From assembly GCF_003850045.1 (NCBI RefSeq), contig NZ_RQJX01000002.1, positions 62,001 to 126,000 of the forward strand: a DNA stretch of 64,000 nt, in the 5' to 3' direction. The stretch comes from Aeromicrobium camelliae (GTDB lineage: Bacteria > Actinomycetota > Actinomycetes > Propionibacteriales > Nocardioidaceae). A program made the translations under genes and the position numbers. Positions 32,863-42,808 of this stretch are shown here, piece by piece. Numbering within the stretch: position 1 is the stretch's first letter; each line of letters starts with the position of its first letter. Under the pieces are notes generated by a model, which made no database searches, had not been told where the DNA came from, and saw nothing but the letters and a program-made list of their open reading frames with translations.

Positions 32863-33128
32863 CCGTGCGCCGACCGAGGATGCGAGTCGGCGAAGAGCGG
32901 CTGGGTCAGGGCGGCGTTGTCGAGGGCCTGCTCGAGTTGCTCCAGGGCCGAGAGAATGCGGCGAGTGTCGGTGTCGCAGCGCCGACGGTCGCGGGGGCCG
33001 AGGGCGTCGTCGCCCGAGATCTCCGAGCGCAGCGCGGCGATCCGTCGAGTGATCTCCTCGTGCGCTTGAGCCACCCGGGACGCTCCGAGACGCATCGATT
33101 CGACGGGAGGAGTGATATCGACGGACAT
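32859..33128 (-). CDS. Small helical protein, possible partner of the WXG100-like protein
   Basis: An 89-residue protein with two predicted helices (about 9-38 and 45-75: RVAQAHEEITRRIAALRSEI and DTDTRRILSALEQLEQALDNAA) joined by a GDDALG turn rather than WXG. Size, helix-turn-helix layout and its 4-nt overlap with the WXG100-like gene suggest an EsxB-like dimer partner, but sequence support is weak. The ATG at 33128 is preceded by a run of nine G on the coding strand, which may act as an aberrant ribosome-binding site. It could also be an unrelated small protein. Confidence 0.6.
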   Translation of the reverse strand: MSVDITPPVESMRLGASRVAQAHEEITRRIAALRSEISGDDALGPRDRRRCDTDTRRILSALEQLEQALDNAALTQPLFADSHPRSAHG

Positions 33129-33130
33129 GG

Positions 33131-33139
33131 CCCCCCCCC
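33131..33139 (-). repeat. Nine-base G tract just upstream of a start codon
   Basis: Nine consecutive G on the coding strand (C on plus) end 2 nt before the ATG at 33128. It is the longest homopolymer noticed in the window and occupies the ribosome-binding position. Confidence 0.9.
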
Positions 33140-33352
33140 TAGCGGTGCGACATCGAACGACCCACGGGCCGTATCGGCACCGCGTTGCCTCCCAGCGTAG
33201 ACCGGCGCAGCCCGGTTCGACTACCGACTTCTGGTTATGAAGGACTACGAAATGGTTGCGATGGGCCATCCGGCCCCCGAACCCCGTCGAGCGGAGCAGT
33301 CTCGTCTCGACCCCGCACGGCGGGGCGTCGGTGCGCGGAGCACCACCGCCAG

Positions 33353-33367
33353 ATACCATCGGTATCC
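33353..33367 (+). promoter_or_regulatory. Palindrome upstream of the TetR gene
   Basis: GATACC-ATC-GGTATC, a perfect 15-bp palindrome 25 bp before the TetR GTG start: a candidate autoregulatory operator. The rest of the 264-nt spacer to 33129 shows no gene. Confidence 0.5.
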
Positions 33368-33392
33368 GGCGGGGAGTTGAGGAGGAGCCACC

Positions 33393-33986
33393 GTGACCCA
33401 GACGAAGGTGACCCGGGCGGAGCGCCAGGCGCAGACTCGGGACCGGCTCATCGAGGTCGCCAAGGAGATGTTCCTGCGCGACGGCTACGCCGCCACGTCG
33501 CTGGACAAGGTCGCGCTCGAGGCCGGGTTCTCCAAGGGCGCCGTCTACTCGAACTTCCGGGGCAAGGAGGAACTCTGCCTCGCGGTGCTGGACGTCATCC
33601 ACGCCGAGAAGGTGCAGGGCGTCCTCGACGCGTTCACGCAGGACGCCGACCTCGACACCAAGCTCAAGGCGTTCGCCGCGTGGGCGCATCAGGGTCTCGG
33701 CGAGCCTCGCTGGACCGCGCTCGAGGTCGAGTTCGGCGCCGTCGCCCGGCACAACGACTGGGTCGCCGCGGAGCTGGTGAAGCGGCACCGCGAGATCCGC
33801 GAGGCGATCGGTCAGCTCGTCGCACACGTCGCGGAGGAGTCGGGGCTGTCCACGACAGTTCCCGTGCAGACGGTCGCGACCGCCCTGCTGAGCCTCGGCG
33901 TGGGCCTCGGCGCGCTACGGTCGCTCGACTCGCACGTCGACGTCGACGTCTTCACCGACGTCATGCGCGTGCTCGTGCGCGACTGA
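33393..33986 (+). CDS. TetR-family transcriptional regulator
   Basis: A 197-residue regulator. The HTH occupies residues 10-55: QTRDRLIEVAKEMFLRDGYAATSLDKVALEAGFSKGAVYSNFRGKEELCLAVLD, with recognition helix SKGAVYSNF. The C-terminal ligand/dimer domain is of TetR_C type and unassigned. GAGGAGG precedes the GTG at good spacing. A palindrome 25 bp upstream suggests autoregulation. No obvious target adjoins: the next gene is ppa, convergent, 4 bp away. Confidence 0.92.
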   Translation: MTQTKVTRAERQAQTRDRLIEVAKEMFLRDGYAATSLDKVALEAGFSKGAVYSNFRGKEELCLAVLDVIHAEKVQGVLDAFTQDADLDTKLKAFAAWAHQGLGEPRWTALEVEFGAVARHNDWVAAELVKRHREIREAIGQLVAHVAEESGLSTTVPVQTVATALLSLGVGLGALRSLDSHVDVDVFTDVMRVLVRD

Positions 33987-33990
33987 CGGC

Positions 33991-34485
33991 TCAGTAGCCG
34001 CCGTTGTCCTTGAAGCGCTGGAAGCTCGCCTGGATCTCGGCCTCAGCCTCGACGCGACCGACCCACTTGGAGCCTTCCTCGACGGACTTGCCGGGCTCGA
34101 GGGCCTTGTAGGACTCGAAGAAGTGACGGATCTCGGCGAGATCGAAGTCCGCCACGTCGGAGATGTCCTGGAGGTGCTCCTGGCGCGGGTCCGTGGCGGG
34201 CACGCACAGCACCTTGTCGTCGCCGCCGGCCTCGTCGGTCATCTTGAACATGCCGATCGCACGGCACTCGATGACGCATCCGGGGAAGGTCGAGAAGGGA
34301 AGGATCACGAGCGCGTCGAGCGGGTCGCCGTCCAGGCCGAGCGAATCGTCGATGAAGCCGTAGTCGGCGGGGTACTGCATCGACGTGAAGAGCGTGCGGT
34401 CCAGCCGGATCCGATGCGTCTTGTGGTCGATCTCGTACTTGTTGCGCTCCCCCTTGGGGATCTCCACGGTGACGTCGAAAATCAC
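33991..34485 (-). CDS. ppa: Inorganic pyrophosphatase
   Basis: A 164-residue class I pyrophosphatase. The active-site set is present: [16 protein letters not shown], the PADYGFID loop, and [10 protein letters not shown] with its Mg2+-binding Asp triad. It drives biosynthesis by hydrolysing PPi in the cytoplasm. The GTG at 34485 is preferred over an in-frame ATG at 34512 because GGAGG lies 4 nt before it and the protein then begins [12 protein letters not shown], the family N-terminus. A leader of about 70 nt separates it from a TATAGA box shared with the divergent dacB promoter. Confidence 0.96.
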   Translation of the reverse strand: MIFDVTVEIPKGERNKYEIDHKTHRIRLDRTLFTSMQYPADYGFIDDSLGLDGDPLDALVILPFSTFPGCVIECRAIGMFKMTDEAGGDDKVLCVPATDPRQEHLQDISDVADFDLAEIRHFFESYKALEPGKSVEEGSKWVGRVEAEAEIQASFQRFKDNGGY

Positions 34486-34553
34486 GGTTCCTCCGGAAGT
34501 GTCGGGTGGCATCGCGGAACGAACCTTCGTCCGTCCGATGGTCGGATGCTGAC

Positions 34554-34561
34554 TCTATAGT
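34554..34561. promoter_or_regulatory. Shared TATAG core of divergent dacB and ppa promoters
   Basis: ACTCTATAGT reads TATAGT toward dacB (9 nt before its GTG) and TATAGA toward ppa, so both -10 boxes appear to overlap. Inference from sequence alone. Confidence 0.45.
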
Positions 34562-34570
34562 CTGTCTCAC

Positions 34571-35935
34571 GTGGCGAAAGGGCGAGTGCGCAGGGTCCTC
34601 GGGACGATCACGTCGGTCGTGCTCGTCCTCGCGCTCATCGCCGGCGTCGGTTGGCTGTACGTGCGCGGCGACCTCAACCGGGTGATCTGCGACGGGGCCT
34701 GTCCCCCTCAGTACGCGACCGCCCCGGACTCCATGCAGGTCGCCGGAGTGGAGGACACGGAGGCCGACGCCGTCGGCGACGGCCCCATCGCGTCGAACGC
34801 GCTCAAGCAGGCCGTGTCCGGCCCGCTCGCCGATCCCGCATTGGGTCCTCAGGTCGGATTCGTGGCGGTCGACGCCAGGGACGGCGCCCCCCTCGCCGGT
34901 GGTGGCACCGAGGGACTCACCCCCGCCTCCACCACGAAGGTGCTCACGGCGTTCGCCGCACTGGAGGTGCTCGGTCCCGACGAGCGTTTCGCCACCCGTG
35001 TCGTGCGCAACGGTGACACCCTCACGCTGGTCGGCGGCGGCGACCCCTATCTGGTCGAACGACGGCCGGAGGAGCCGTCCCCCGTCGTCACGGCGGACCT
35101 GGAAACCCTGGCCGATCGGGTGGCTCGCAGCGTGGGCACCGGAAGGTTCACGCTGACGTACGACGCGGGCTTGTTCAGCGGGCCGGCGGTCAGTCCTGCC
35201 TGGGAGGACGGTTACGTTCCGTCCGTGGTCGCGCCCATCAGCGCGCTCTGGATCGACCAGGGCCGCGGCGCTGGCGAGGACCCGGCGCGGGCCGCGGCGG
35301 ACGCCTTCGCGCGATTACTGCGCGAGCGGGGCGTCGAGGTGGCCGACCCCGGTCCCGCCGCCGCACCCGAGGGTGCGGCGCAGGTCGCGCTCGTGCGCAG
35401 CGCCCCGGTGGCCACGATCGTGGCCGACCTGCTGCGCACGAGCAACAACGAGACCTCTGAGATCCTGTTCCGGCACATCGCGCGGGCAGCGGGCTACGAG
35501 CCGTCCTTCGAGGGCGGGGCCGCGGCGGTGAAGACGACCCTCGAGCAGGACGCGGTGTCCGTGGACGGCCTCGAGCTGCACGACGGCAGCGGCTTGTCGC
35601 GCCGGAACCGGATCAGCCCCACCACACTCGTTCAGACGCTCGTGGCCGCGACTCGCGACGACCGCACCTCCGCGGCGTTGAGCGGTTTGCCGGTCGGCGG
35701 TTTCGACGGCACCGTGCGCTCGCGATTCGACCAGGCGCCCGCCGGGCTGGGGTGGGTCAGGGCGAAGACCGGAACTCTGACGGGCGTCCACAGCCTGGCC
35801 GGGATCGCCACCCTCGCCGGTGGTCGCCCGGTGGCGTTCGCCGTGATGGCGAACGGCACGGAGGAGATCAACGCGCTGCAGACGCAAGCCGCCCTCGACG
35901 CCGTCGCGGCCGCGATCGCCGGATGCGGTTGCTGA
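34571..35935 (+). CDS. dacB: D-alanyl-D-alanine carboxypeptidase/endopeptidase (PBP4 type)
   Basis: A 454-residue secreted or membrane-anchored penicillin-binding protein, trimming or cross-cutting peptidoglycan peptides. It has an N-terminal TM/signal anchor (residues 14-31), then the three S13 motifs: nucleophile PASTTK near residue 120, SNN in RTSNNETSE near 291, and KTG in RAKTGTLTGVHSLAG near 398. The inserted domains between motifs 1 and 2 are of normal S13 length. Start GTG 34571. It is followed closely by the DUF2342-tilS-hpt-ftsH cluster, the usual actinobacterial order. Confidence 0.95.
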   Translation: MAKGRVRRVLGTITSVVLVLALIAGVGWLYVRGDLNRVICDGACPPQYATAPDSMQVAGVEDTEADAVGDGPIASNALKQAVSGPLADPALGPQVGFVAVDARDGAPLAGGGTEGLTPASTTKVLTAFAALEVLGPDERFATRVVRNGDTLTLVGGGDPYLVERRPEEPSPVVTADLETLADRVARSVGTGRFTLTYDAGLFSGPAVSPAWEDGYVPSVVAPISALWIDQGRGAGEDPARAAADAFARLLRERGVEVADPGPAAAPEGAAQVALVRSAPVATIVADLLRTSNNETSEILFRHIARAAGYEPSFEGGAAAVKTTLEQDAVSVDGLELHDGSGLSRRNRISPTTLVQTLVAATRDDRTSAALSGLPVGGFDGTVRSRFDQAPAGLGWVRAKTGTLTGVHSLAGIATLAGGRPVAFAVMANGTEEINALQTQAALDAVAAAIAGCGC

Positions 35936-35988
35936 CCCGTGGTGCGGGCGCGCAGGCCGAGAGTCCGGTGCTGCGACGGGCCGGTCAG

Positions 35989-35994
35989 TACCGT
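35989..35994 (+). promoter_or_regulatory. -10 box of the DUF2342 gene (leaderless type)
   Basis: TACCGT 6 nt before the ATG at 36001. Confidence 0.5.
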
Positions 35995-36000
35995 GGGGCC

Positions 36001-37044
36001 ATGATCGACTGGAAGTTCGCGCAGCGGACCGCCGAGCGGTGGGGCCGTCCCGGACCCGAGGTGTCCGGTCCGGAGGTCGCCGCCGTCGTCGCCGAGCTGC
36101 GCGACGCCGCCACGCGGGCCGTGCAACCGGTGGCCGAGTACACGGGTCTCACCGCCCAGGTCTCCTCGCCGGTCCTCGTCGTGGACCGGCCACGCTGGGT
36201 CGCGGCCAATCTCGAGACCTTCCGGACCGTGATGGACCCGGTCACCGACAAGCTCACGGCGGGCCGCTCGCACCGGCCGAGCCCCGTGACCGCCGGCATG
36301 AGCGCGAAGATCGCCGGGGCGGAACTCGGCGGGCTCATGGCATTCCTCTCCTCGAAGGTGCTCGGCCAGTTCGACCCGTTCTGGGAAGAGGGTTCCGCCG
36401 GCGGCCGGTTGTTGCTGGTCGCCCCGAACATCCTCCACGTCGAGCGCGAACTCGGCGTCGACCCGTCCGACTTCCGCCAGTGGGTCTGCCTGCACGAGGA
36501 GACCCACCGCGCCCAGTTCACCGGGGTTCCCTGGATGCGGGCGCACCTTCGCGGGCTCATCGACGAGTTCGTCGACGCGACCGACCTCTCCGAAGGCGCC
36601 GTCGGCACGGCGCTCGGCGATGCGCTGGGCGAGATCGTCAAGATCGTCCGCGGTCAGTCCGACGCCTCGCTGTCCGACCTGTTCCAGAACGAGCAGCAGA
36701 CGCGCGTGGTGGATCAGATGACCGGCCTCATGTCGCTCCTCGAAGGGCATGCCGACGTCGTGATGGACGTCGCCGGTCCGGACCTCATCGGCTCCGTCAG
36801 CCGCATCCGGCGCAGGTTCGACCAGCGTCGGCGCGGGGGCTCCGAACTGTCCAAGATCATCCGTCGCCTGCTCGGACTCGAGGCCAAGATGAGCCAGTAC
36901 CGTGACGGCGCCGTCTTCGTCCGCAAGGTCACGTCCACGGTGGGGGAGGACGGATTCGCGGCCGTGTGGGCTGAGCCGGCGAACCTGCCCAGCAAGGCCG
37001 AGATCCACGACCCCGATGCGTGGGTGGCCCGGGTCCACGGCTGA
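36001..37044 (+). CDS. Zinc-dependent metalloprotease, DUF2342 family
   Basis: A 347-residue protein of the family annotated as zinc-dependent metalloprotease or coenzyme-F420-biosynthesis-associated. The HExxH motif is WVCLHEETHRAQFTGVPWMRAHL (His164 region), and a second conserved block, LMSLLEGHADVVMD, supplies the likely third ligand. The N-terminus MIDWKFAQRTAERW is conserved in the family. Its substrate is unknown. In actinobacteria it almost always lies between dacB and tilS, as here, implying a cell-wall or translation-related housekeeping role. It overlaps tilS by one base. Confidence 0.9.
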   Translation: MIDWKFAQRTAERWGRPGPEVSGPEVAAVVAELRDAATRAVQPVAEYTGLTAQVSSPVLVVDRPRWVAANLETFRTVMDPVTDKLTAGRSHRPSPVTAGMSAKIAGAELGGLMAFLSSKVLGQFDPFWEEGSAGGRLLLVAPNILHVERELGVDPSDFRQWVCLHEETHRAQFTGVPWMRAHLRGLIDEFVDATDLSEGAVGTALGDALGEIVKIVRGQSDASLSDLFQNEQQTRVVDQMTGLMSLLEGHADVVMDVAGPDLIGSVSRIRRRFDQRRRGGSELSKIIRRLLGLEAKMSQYRDGAVFVRKVTSTVGEDGFAAVWAEPANLPSKAEIHDPDAWVARVHG

Positions 37045-38000
37045 TGGGCGGGCGGCTCGACCCGACCGTGGCACGTGCCCGCGGCCTCGTGCGCGACGCC
37101 GTCGCTGACGACGGCCGCCCGCTGGTCGTCGCGCTCTCGGGAGGGGTCGACTCGCTCGCCCTCACGGCCGTCGCCGCTTTCGTCGCGCGACAGCAAGATC
37201 GCCACGTGCGCGCGGTCGTGGTCGACCACGGACTGCAGGAGGGTTCGGCCGTGATCGCCGCTCGAGCCGCCGAGCAGGCAGCTGGCCTCGAGGTCCCCGC
37301 GCGGGTCGTCACCGTCACGGTGTCCGAGGGCCGCGAGGGGCCCGAGGCCGCCGCGCGCCGGGCCCGGTACGCCGCACTCGCCGCCGACGCGGACGCTGAC
37401 GACGCACTCGTCCTGCTGGCTCACACGACCGACGACCAGGCCGAGACCGTCCTGCTGGGTCTCGGTCGAGGATCCGGCCCACGCTCCATCGCTGGGATGC
37501 CGGAGCGAGACGGGCGGTGGGTGCGCCCGTTCCTCCGCCTTCGGCGCATGGAGACGGAGGCCATCTGCCGAGCCCACGGACTCACCTGGTGGGACGATCC
37601 GCACAACACCGACGCGCGCTTTCGTCGCGTACGCATCCGACGCGAGCTCCTCCCGCTCATGGAGGACGTCCTCGGCGGGGGAGTCGCCGAGGCCCTGGCC
37701 CGCACCGCCGAACTCGTCCGGGCCGATGTCGACCTGCTCGACAGCCTCGCCGATCAGGCATACACCGATGAGGTGGAGTCCCTTCGCGCGTTGCCTGACG
37801 CCGTGCGCTCGCGAGTGCTGCGCCGACTGGTTCTCGACGGTGGCGCCGCGGCGGGTGAACTGTCGGCCGAGCATCTGGCCCACGTCGATGCGCTCGTCAC
37901 CGACTGGCGAGGGCAGCGACGCGTCGAGCTCCCCGGTCACGTGAGCGTGGTGCGCTCCGGGAACCGGCTGACCTGCATTCGTACGCCTGTGGCAGGCTGA
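37044..38000 (+). CDS. tilS: tRNA(Ile)-lysidine synthetase
   Basis: A 318-residue N-type ATP pyrophosphatase that converts C34 of tRNA-Ile(CAU) to lysidine. The PP-loop is [13 protein letters not shown] (about 30-42), followed by [19 protein letters not shown] and the [45 protein letters not shown] block that contacts tRNA. It is of the short actinobacterial form with a reduced C-terminal domain. The ATG at 37044 overlaps the metalloprotease stop by one base; an in-frame GTG or ATG further upstream lies inside that gene. Confidence 0.95.
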   Translation: MGGRLDPTVARARGLVRDAVADDGRPLVVALSGGVDSLALTAVAAFVARQQDRHVRAVVVDHGLQEGSAVIAARAAEQAAGLEVPARVVTVTVSEGREGPEAAARRARYAALAADADADDALVLLAHTTDDQAETVLLGLGRGSGPRSIAGMPERDGRWVRPFLRLRRMETEAICRAHGLTWWDDPHNTDARFRRVRIRRELLPLMEDVLGGGVAEALARTAELVRADVDLLDSLADQAYTDEVESLRALPDAVRSRVLRRLVLDGGAAAGELSAEHLAHVDALVTDWRGQRRVELPGHVSVVRSGNRLTCIRTPVAG

Positions 38001-38004
38001 ATCC

Positions 38005-38559
<555 letters not shown>

Positions 38560-38578
38560 ACGGACTCCCTGGCACCGC

Positions 38579-40594
38579 ATGAACGTCAAGCGACTCTTCA
38601 AGGGCCCCTGGCTCTGGATCCTCCTCATCGCGATCCTGGTGATCGTGGTGCTCAACCTCTCCTCCGGCGCCGACGGCTACCGCGAGGTCAAGACCGCGAC
38701 CATGGTCAAGTACTTCGAGGACCAGAAGGTCAAGGAGGTCACGTTCGTCGAGGGCGAGCAGGAGATCCGCGCGACGCTGAAGGGCGACGACGAGGAGCAG
38801 GTCAAGGCCACGTGGCTCGGCGAACAGCAGAGCAGCGGACTCGTCGAGCAGGCGCAGCAGCAGGTCGACGACGGCGACATGGACAGTTACAACGTCGAGG
38901 TGCCGCGCAGCAACCCGATCATGTCGCTGCTCGGGACGATGCTGCCCCTCATCATCTTCTTCCTGCTGTTCTTCTGGCTGCTGACCTCGATGCAGGGCGG
39001 CGGCGGCAGGGTCATGCAGTTCGCCAAGTCCAAGGCGAAGCTCATGAGCAAGGACACCCCCAAGACGACCTTCGCCGACGTCGCGGGTGCGGACGAAGCC
39101 ATCGAGGAGCTCGGCGAGATCAAGGAGTTCCTCCAGGAGCCGGTGAAGTTCCAGGCCGTCGGCGCCAAGATCCCCAAGGGCGTGCTGCTGTACGGGCCGC
39201 CCGGCACCGGCAAGACGCTGCTGGCCCGCGCCGTCGCGGGTGAGGCCGGCGTGCCGTTCTACTCGATCTCCGGATCGGACTTCGTCGAGATGTTCGTCGG
39301 CGTGGGGGCCTCCCGTGTCCGCGACCTGTTCGAGCAGGCCAAGGAGAACGCGCCCGCCATCGTCTTCATCGACGAGATCGACGCCGTCGGACGCCACCGT
39401 GGCACCGGCATGGGCGGCGGTCACGACGAGCGCGAGCAGACCCTCAACCAGCTCCTCGTCGAGATGGACGGCTTCGACGTGCGCGGCGGTGTCATCCTCA
39501 TCGCCGCCACCAACCGTCCCGACGTGCTCGACCCGGCACTGCTGCGACCGGGCCGTTTCGACCGACAGATCGCCGTGGAGGCACCCGATCTCGCCGGCCG
39601 TACCCACATCCTCAAGGTCCACGCGCGGGGTAAGCCGATGGGGCCGGACGTCGATCTCGAATCGGTCGCGCGGCGTACCCCCGGCTTCTCCGGTGCCGAC
39701 CTCGCCAACGTCCTCAACGAAGCGGCGCTGCTCACCGCGCGCAGCAGCAAGACGGTCATCGACAATGCGGCGCTTGACGAGGCGATCGACCGCGTCATCT
39801 CCGGTCCGCAGAAGCGCACCCGTCTCATGAACGAGCACGAGCGTCTCGTGACCGCGTACCACGAGGGCGGCCACGCGCTCGTCGCCGCGGCCCTGCCGCA
39901 GAGCGACCCCGTCCACAAGATCACGATCCTCCCGCGTGGTCGCGCCCTCGGCTACACGATGGTGCTGCCCGATGAGGACAAGTACTCGCAGACGCGCGCC
40001 GAGTTGCTCGACAAGCTCGCCTACATGCTCGGTGGCCGCGCCGCCGAGGAACTCGTGTTCCACAACCCCACGACGGGTGCGGGCAACGACATCGAGAAGG
40101 CGACCAACCTCGCCCGCGCCATGGTCACGCAGTACGGGATGAGCGCGCGTATCGGCGCCATCCGCTTCGGCGAGGACCACTCCCAGCCCTTCCTTGGCCG
40201 CGACCTCGGCAGTTCGCGCAACTACTCCGAGTCGGTCGCGTCGGCGATCGACGAGGAGATCGCGGCGCTCATCGGTCACGCCCACCAGGAGGCCTTCGAC
40301 ATTCTCAACGAGAACCGCGACGTCCTCGACGCGCTCGTCGTGGAGCTGATGGAGAAGGAGACTCTCGACAAGGCCCAGGTCGCGCGGATCTTCGAGCCGC
40401 TGCGCCGTCGCGAGGTCCGACCGGCGTGGACCGGTTCGGAGAGCCGTGTGCCGTCGGACCTGCCGCCCGTCGTGATCCCGGCGAGCACCGGCGACAAGCC
40501 CGCCGACGACCGTGACGAGGGCATCGTCGTGGGCCCGGACTCAGAGTCCGACGCCCCGCCGAGCGACGCCCCCGACTCCCGAGACGGGGCATGA
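38579..40594 (+). CDS. ftsH: ATP-dependent zinc metalloprotease FtsH
   Basis: A 671-residue membrane-anchored AAA+ protease degrading unassembled membrane and regulatory proteins. TM1 is at about 9-27 and TM2 at 118-138, enclosing a short extracytoplasmic domain. Walker A GPPGTGKT is near residue 206, Walker [12 protein letters not shown] near 260, the SRH near 310. The zinc site is YHEGGHAL near 427 (the common form is HEAGH; Ala to Gly leaves both His and Glu intact). A Pro/Asp-rich tail follows. It overlaps folE by 4 nt, linking proteolysis to the folate operon as in many actinobacteria. Confidence 0.97.
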   Translation: MNVKRLFKGPWLWILLIAILVIVVLNLSSGADGYREVKTATMVKYFEDQKVKEVTFVEGEQEIRATLKGDDEEQVKATWLGEQQSSGLVEQAQQQVDDGDMDSYNVEVPRSNPIMSLLGTMLPLIIFFLLFFWLLTSMQGGGGRVMQFAKSKAKLMSKDTPKTTFADVAGADEAIEELGEIKEFLQEPVKFQAVGAKIPKGVLLYGPPGTGKTLLARAVAGEAGVPFYSISGSDFVEMFVGVGASRVRDLFEQAKENAPAIVFIDEIDAVGRHRGTGMGGGHDEREQTLNQLLVEMDGFDVRGGVILIAATNRPDVLDPALLRPGRFDRQIAVEAPDLAGRTHILKVHARGKPMGPDVDLESVARRTPGFSGADLANVLNEAALLTARSSKTVIDNAALDEAIDRVISGPQKRTRLMNEHERLVTAYHEGGHALVAAALPQSDPVHKITILPRGRALGYTMVLPDEDKYSQTRAELLDKLAYMLGGRAAEELVFHNPTTGAGNDIEKATNLARAMVTQYGMSARIGAIRFGEDHSQPFLGRDLGSSRNYSESVASAIDEEIAALIGHAHQEAFDILNENRDVLDALVVELMEKETLDKAQVARIFEPLRRREVRPAWTGSESRVPSDLPPVVIPASTGDKPADDRDEGIVVGPDSESDAPPSDAPDSRDGA

Positions 40595-41154
40595 GCGTCG
40601 ATCTCCCGCGCGCTGAGGCCGCGGTCCGCGAGTTGCTCGCCGCGATCGGTGAAGATCCCGATCGCGAGGGTCTTCGCGACACGCCGGCGCGTGTCGCGCG
40701 CTCGTACGTCGAACTCGTCGCCGGACTCGACCAGAACCCGGCCGACGTCCTGACCGCGTCCTTCGACGTCGGCCACGACGAGCTCGTGCTGGTCAAGGAC
40801 ATCGAGGTGTGGTCGCTGTGCGAGCACCACCTGGTGCCGTTCTTCGGAGTCGCCCATGTCGGATACATCCCCTCCGAGGGTGGCAAGGTCACCGGGTTGT
40901 CCAAGCTGGCCCGGCTCGTCGACGTCTACGCGCGCCGTCCTCAGGTGCAGGAGCGACTCACGACGCAGATCGCCGAGGCGCTCGTCACGGTGCTCCAGCC
41001 GCGCGGTGCCATCGTCGTCATCGAGGCCGAGCACCTGTGCATGACCATGCGCGGGGTGCGCAAGGGCGGTGCCAAGACGATCACGAGTGCGGTGCGCGGT
41101 CAGCTGCGTGATCCCGCGACCCGCGCGGAGGCCATGGGCCTCATCACCGCGTAA
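40591..41154 (+). CDS. folE: GTP cyclohydrolase I
   Basis: A 187-residue enzyme, first step of folate synthesis (GTP to dihydroneopterin triphosphate). Zinc ligands are visible in [13 protein letters not shown] (Cys and His) and in [14 protein letters not shown] (second Cys). [14 protein letters not shown] is the conserved N-terminal block. The ATG overlaps the ftsH stop by 4 nt. Confidence 0.97.
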   Translation: MSVDLPRAEAAVRELLAAIGEDPDREGLRDTPARVARSYVELVAGLDQNPADVLTASFDVGHDELVLVKDIEVWSLCEHHLVPFFGVAHVGYIPSEGGKVTGLSKLARLVDVYARRPQVQERLTTQIAEALVTVLQPRGAIVVIEAEHLCMTMRGVRKGGAKTITSAVRGQLRDPATRAEAMGLITA

Positions 41155-41163
41155 CGTGGCGGC

Positions 41164-42009
41164 GTGACCCCTCAGCTGCCGACCCTGCCCGCGTGGGGCC
41201 GTTGCGCCGTGATGGGCGTCGTCAACGTCACCCCGGACTCGTTCTCCGACGGCGGCCGGTGGTTCGACACCGACACCGCCATCGCGCACGGGCTCGCGCT
41301 CGTGGCACGGGGGGCCGACCTCGTCGACGTCGGCGGTGAGTCGACCCGGCCGGGCGCCGTCCGTGTCGATCCGGAGGAGGAGCAGCGGCGAGTGCTGCCG
41401 GTCATCACCGAACTGGCGCGTCGCGGGGTCGTGGTGTCCGTCGACACGATGAACGCCGAGACCGCGGAGCGCGCCCTGGACGCCGGCGCCCGCATCCTCA
41501 ACGACGTGTCCGGAGGTCGAGCCGATCCGCGCATGACGGCGGTCGCGGCGGACGCCGGCGTGCCGTTCGTCGTCATGCACTGGCGCGCCCACTCCGCGCA
41601 GATGCAGCAGCACACCGAGTACGACGACGTCGTGGCCGACGTGCTGGACGAACTGCAGCAGCAGATCGACGACGCGGTCGCGGCGGGTATCGACCCGGCC
41701 AACATCATCACCGACCCCGGACTCGGCTTCTCCAAGACCGGGGCGCAGAACTGGGAACTTCTCGCCCAGCTCGACGCGTTCCATGCTCTCGGGTTCCCCG
41801 TCCTGGTCGCTGCGAGTCGCAAGCGGTTTCTCGGCGAGCTGCTCGCCGCCCACGGCTCCCTGCGACCCACGGACGAGCGCGAAGACGCGACGGCGGCGAT
41901 CAGCACGCTCTCCGCGCTGGCCGACGCCTGGGCGGTCCGCGTGCACGAGCCGCGCCCCTCGGCTGACGCCGTGCGAGTCGTGGCCCGGATGCGGGAGGCG
42001 GGAGCGTGA
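41164..42009 (+). CDS. folP: Dihydropteroate synthase
   Basis: A 281-residue TIM-barrel enzyme that joins hydroxymethyldihydropterin-PP with p-aminobenzoate (the sulfonamide target). Signatures: MGVVNVTPDSFSDGG, LVDVGGESTRPGA, DPGLGFSKTGAQNWELL and the C-terminal VRVHEP. Start GTG 41164; a TAACGT box ends 6 nt upstream (41152-41157), so an internal leaderless promoter is possible. It overlaps the NTF2-like gene by 4 nt. Confidence 0.97.
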   Translation: MTPQLPTLPAWGRCAVMGVVNVTPDSFSDGGRWFDTDTAIAHGLALVARGADLVDVGGESTRPGAVRVDPEEEQRRVLPVITELARRGVVVSVDTMNAETAERALDAGARILNDVSGGRADPRMTAVAADAGVPFVVMHWRAHSAQMQQHTEYDDVVADVLDELQQQIDDAVAAGIDPANIITDPGLGFSKTGAQNWELLAQLDAFHALGFPVLVAASRKRFLGELLAAHGSLRPTDEREDATAAISTLSALADAWAVRVHEPRPSADAVRVVARMREAGA

Positions 42010-42434
42010 CCCGCGACGTGCTGGCGGCGCACCGCGCGTTCTACGACGCCATCGAGACCGGCGACCTCGACCTCATGGCTTCCTTGTGGGTCGACGACCC
42101 CGGCGTCACGTGCGTGCACCCGGCGGCTCCGCCGCTGCACGGGACCGAGACGGTGCTGCGTTCCTGGGCCGTGCTCATGGCGCAGATCGAGTACATCCAG
42201 TTCTTCCTCACCGACATCGAGATCACGACGTTCCCCGTGGGGGCGGACCAGCCTTCCAGCGCGCTCGTCGTGTGCACCGAGAACATCCTCTCCGACGGCG
42301 AGACGAGCGAGTCGTTCACCGGAGGTGCCGCCATCTGCTCGAGTCTGCTGGTCCGCGACGGTCGCCGCTGGCGTTTCTGGTCGCGGCACGCCTCACCCGT
42401 GGCGATCCCCGACCCCGGCGAGGAGGGTTCCTGA
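42006..42434 (+). CDS. NTF2/SnoaL-like protein within the folate operon
   Basis: A 142-residue cone-fold protein: VLAAHRAFYDAIETGDLDLMASLWVDDPGVTCVHPAAPPLHGTETVLRSWAVLMAQIEYIQFFLTDIEITTF and a C-terminal WRFWSRHASPV strand. This is the nuclear-transport-factor-2-like fold shared by SnoaL cyclases, ketosteroid isomerase and many binding proteins. The pocket residues (Asp, His) could be catalytic. It is coupled to folP (4-nt overlap) and folB (1-nt overlap), so a pterin-related role is plausible but not shown. Confidence 0.82.
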   Translation: MTRDVLAAHRAFYDAIETGDLDLMASLWVDDPGVTCVHPAAPPLHGTETVLRSWAVLMAQIEYIQFFLTDIEITTFPVGADQPSSALVVCTENILSDGETSESFTGGAAICSSLLVRDGRRWRFWSRHASPVAIPDPGEEGS

Positions 42435-42808
42435 TGACCGCCGAACCTCTCGACCGCATCCGGCTCGAAGGCCTCGAGGCGCACGGGCATCACGGGCTGT
42501 TCGATCACGAGCGCCGCGACGGGCAGCGCTTCGTCGTCGACGTCGAGCTGGCGTTGTCCCTGGAACGCGCGGCGCGTGAGGGTGACCTCGCGGCCACGGT
42601 CGACTACGGTGTGCTCGCCGAACGGATTCATGCAGTGATCACCGGGGACCCCGTGGATCTGATCGAGACACTCGCGCTCCGTATAGTGAACGTGTGTCTT
42701 GAGCATGAGGCCGTGCGCTGGACCAGCGTCACGGTGCACAAGCCCGAGGCCCCGATACGGGTGGCGTTCTCCGACGTCGCCGTCACGATAGAGCGGAGTA
42801 AAGAGTGA
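42434..42808 (+). CDS. folB: Dihydroneopterin aldolase
   Basis: A 124-residue enzyme cleaving dihydroneopterin to hydroxymethyldihydropterin. The conserved start is DRIRLEGLEAHGHHGLFDHERRDGQRFVVDVEL, followed by the TVDYGVLAERIHAVI strand-helix and VTVHKPEAPI, with the catalytic Lys in the last. The ATG at 42434 overlaps the previous stop by one base; a longer in-frame read lies within upstream genes. It overlaps folK by 4 nt. Confidence 0.96.
   Translation: MTAEPLDRIRLEGLEAHGHHGLFDHERRDGQRFVVDVELALSLERAAREGDLAATVDYGVLAERIHAVITGDPVDLIETLALRIVNVCLEHEAVRWTSVTVHKPEAPIRVAFSDVAVTIERSKE

Noticed and set aside
32566-33128. A complete ESX/type VII secretion locus
   Set aside because: Only two small ESX-like proteins are present; no EccB, EccC, EccD, EccE or MycP genes are in the window.
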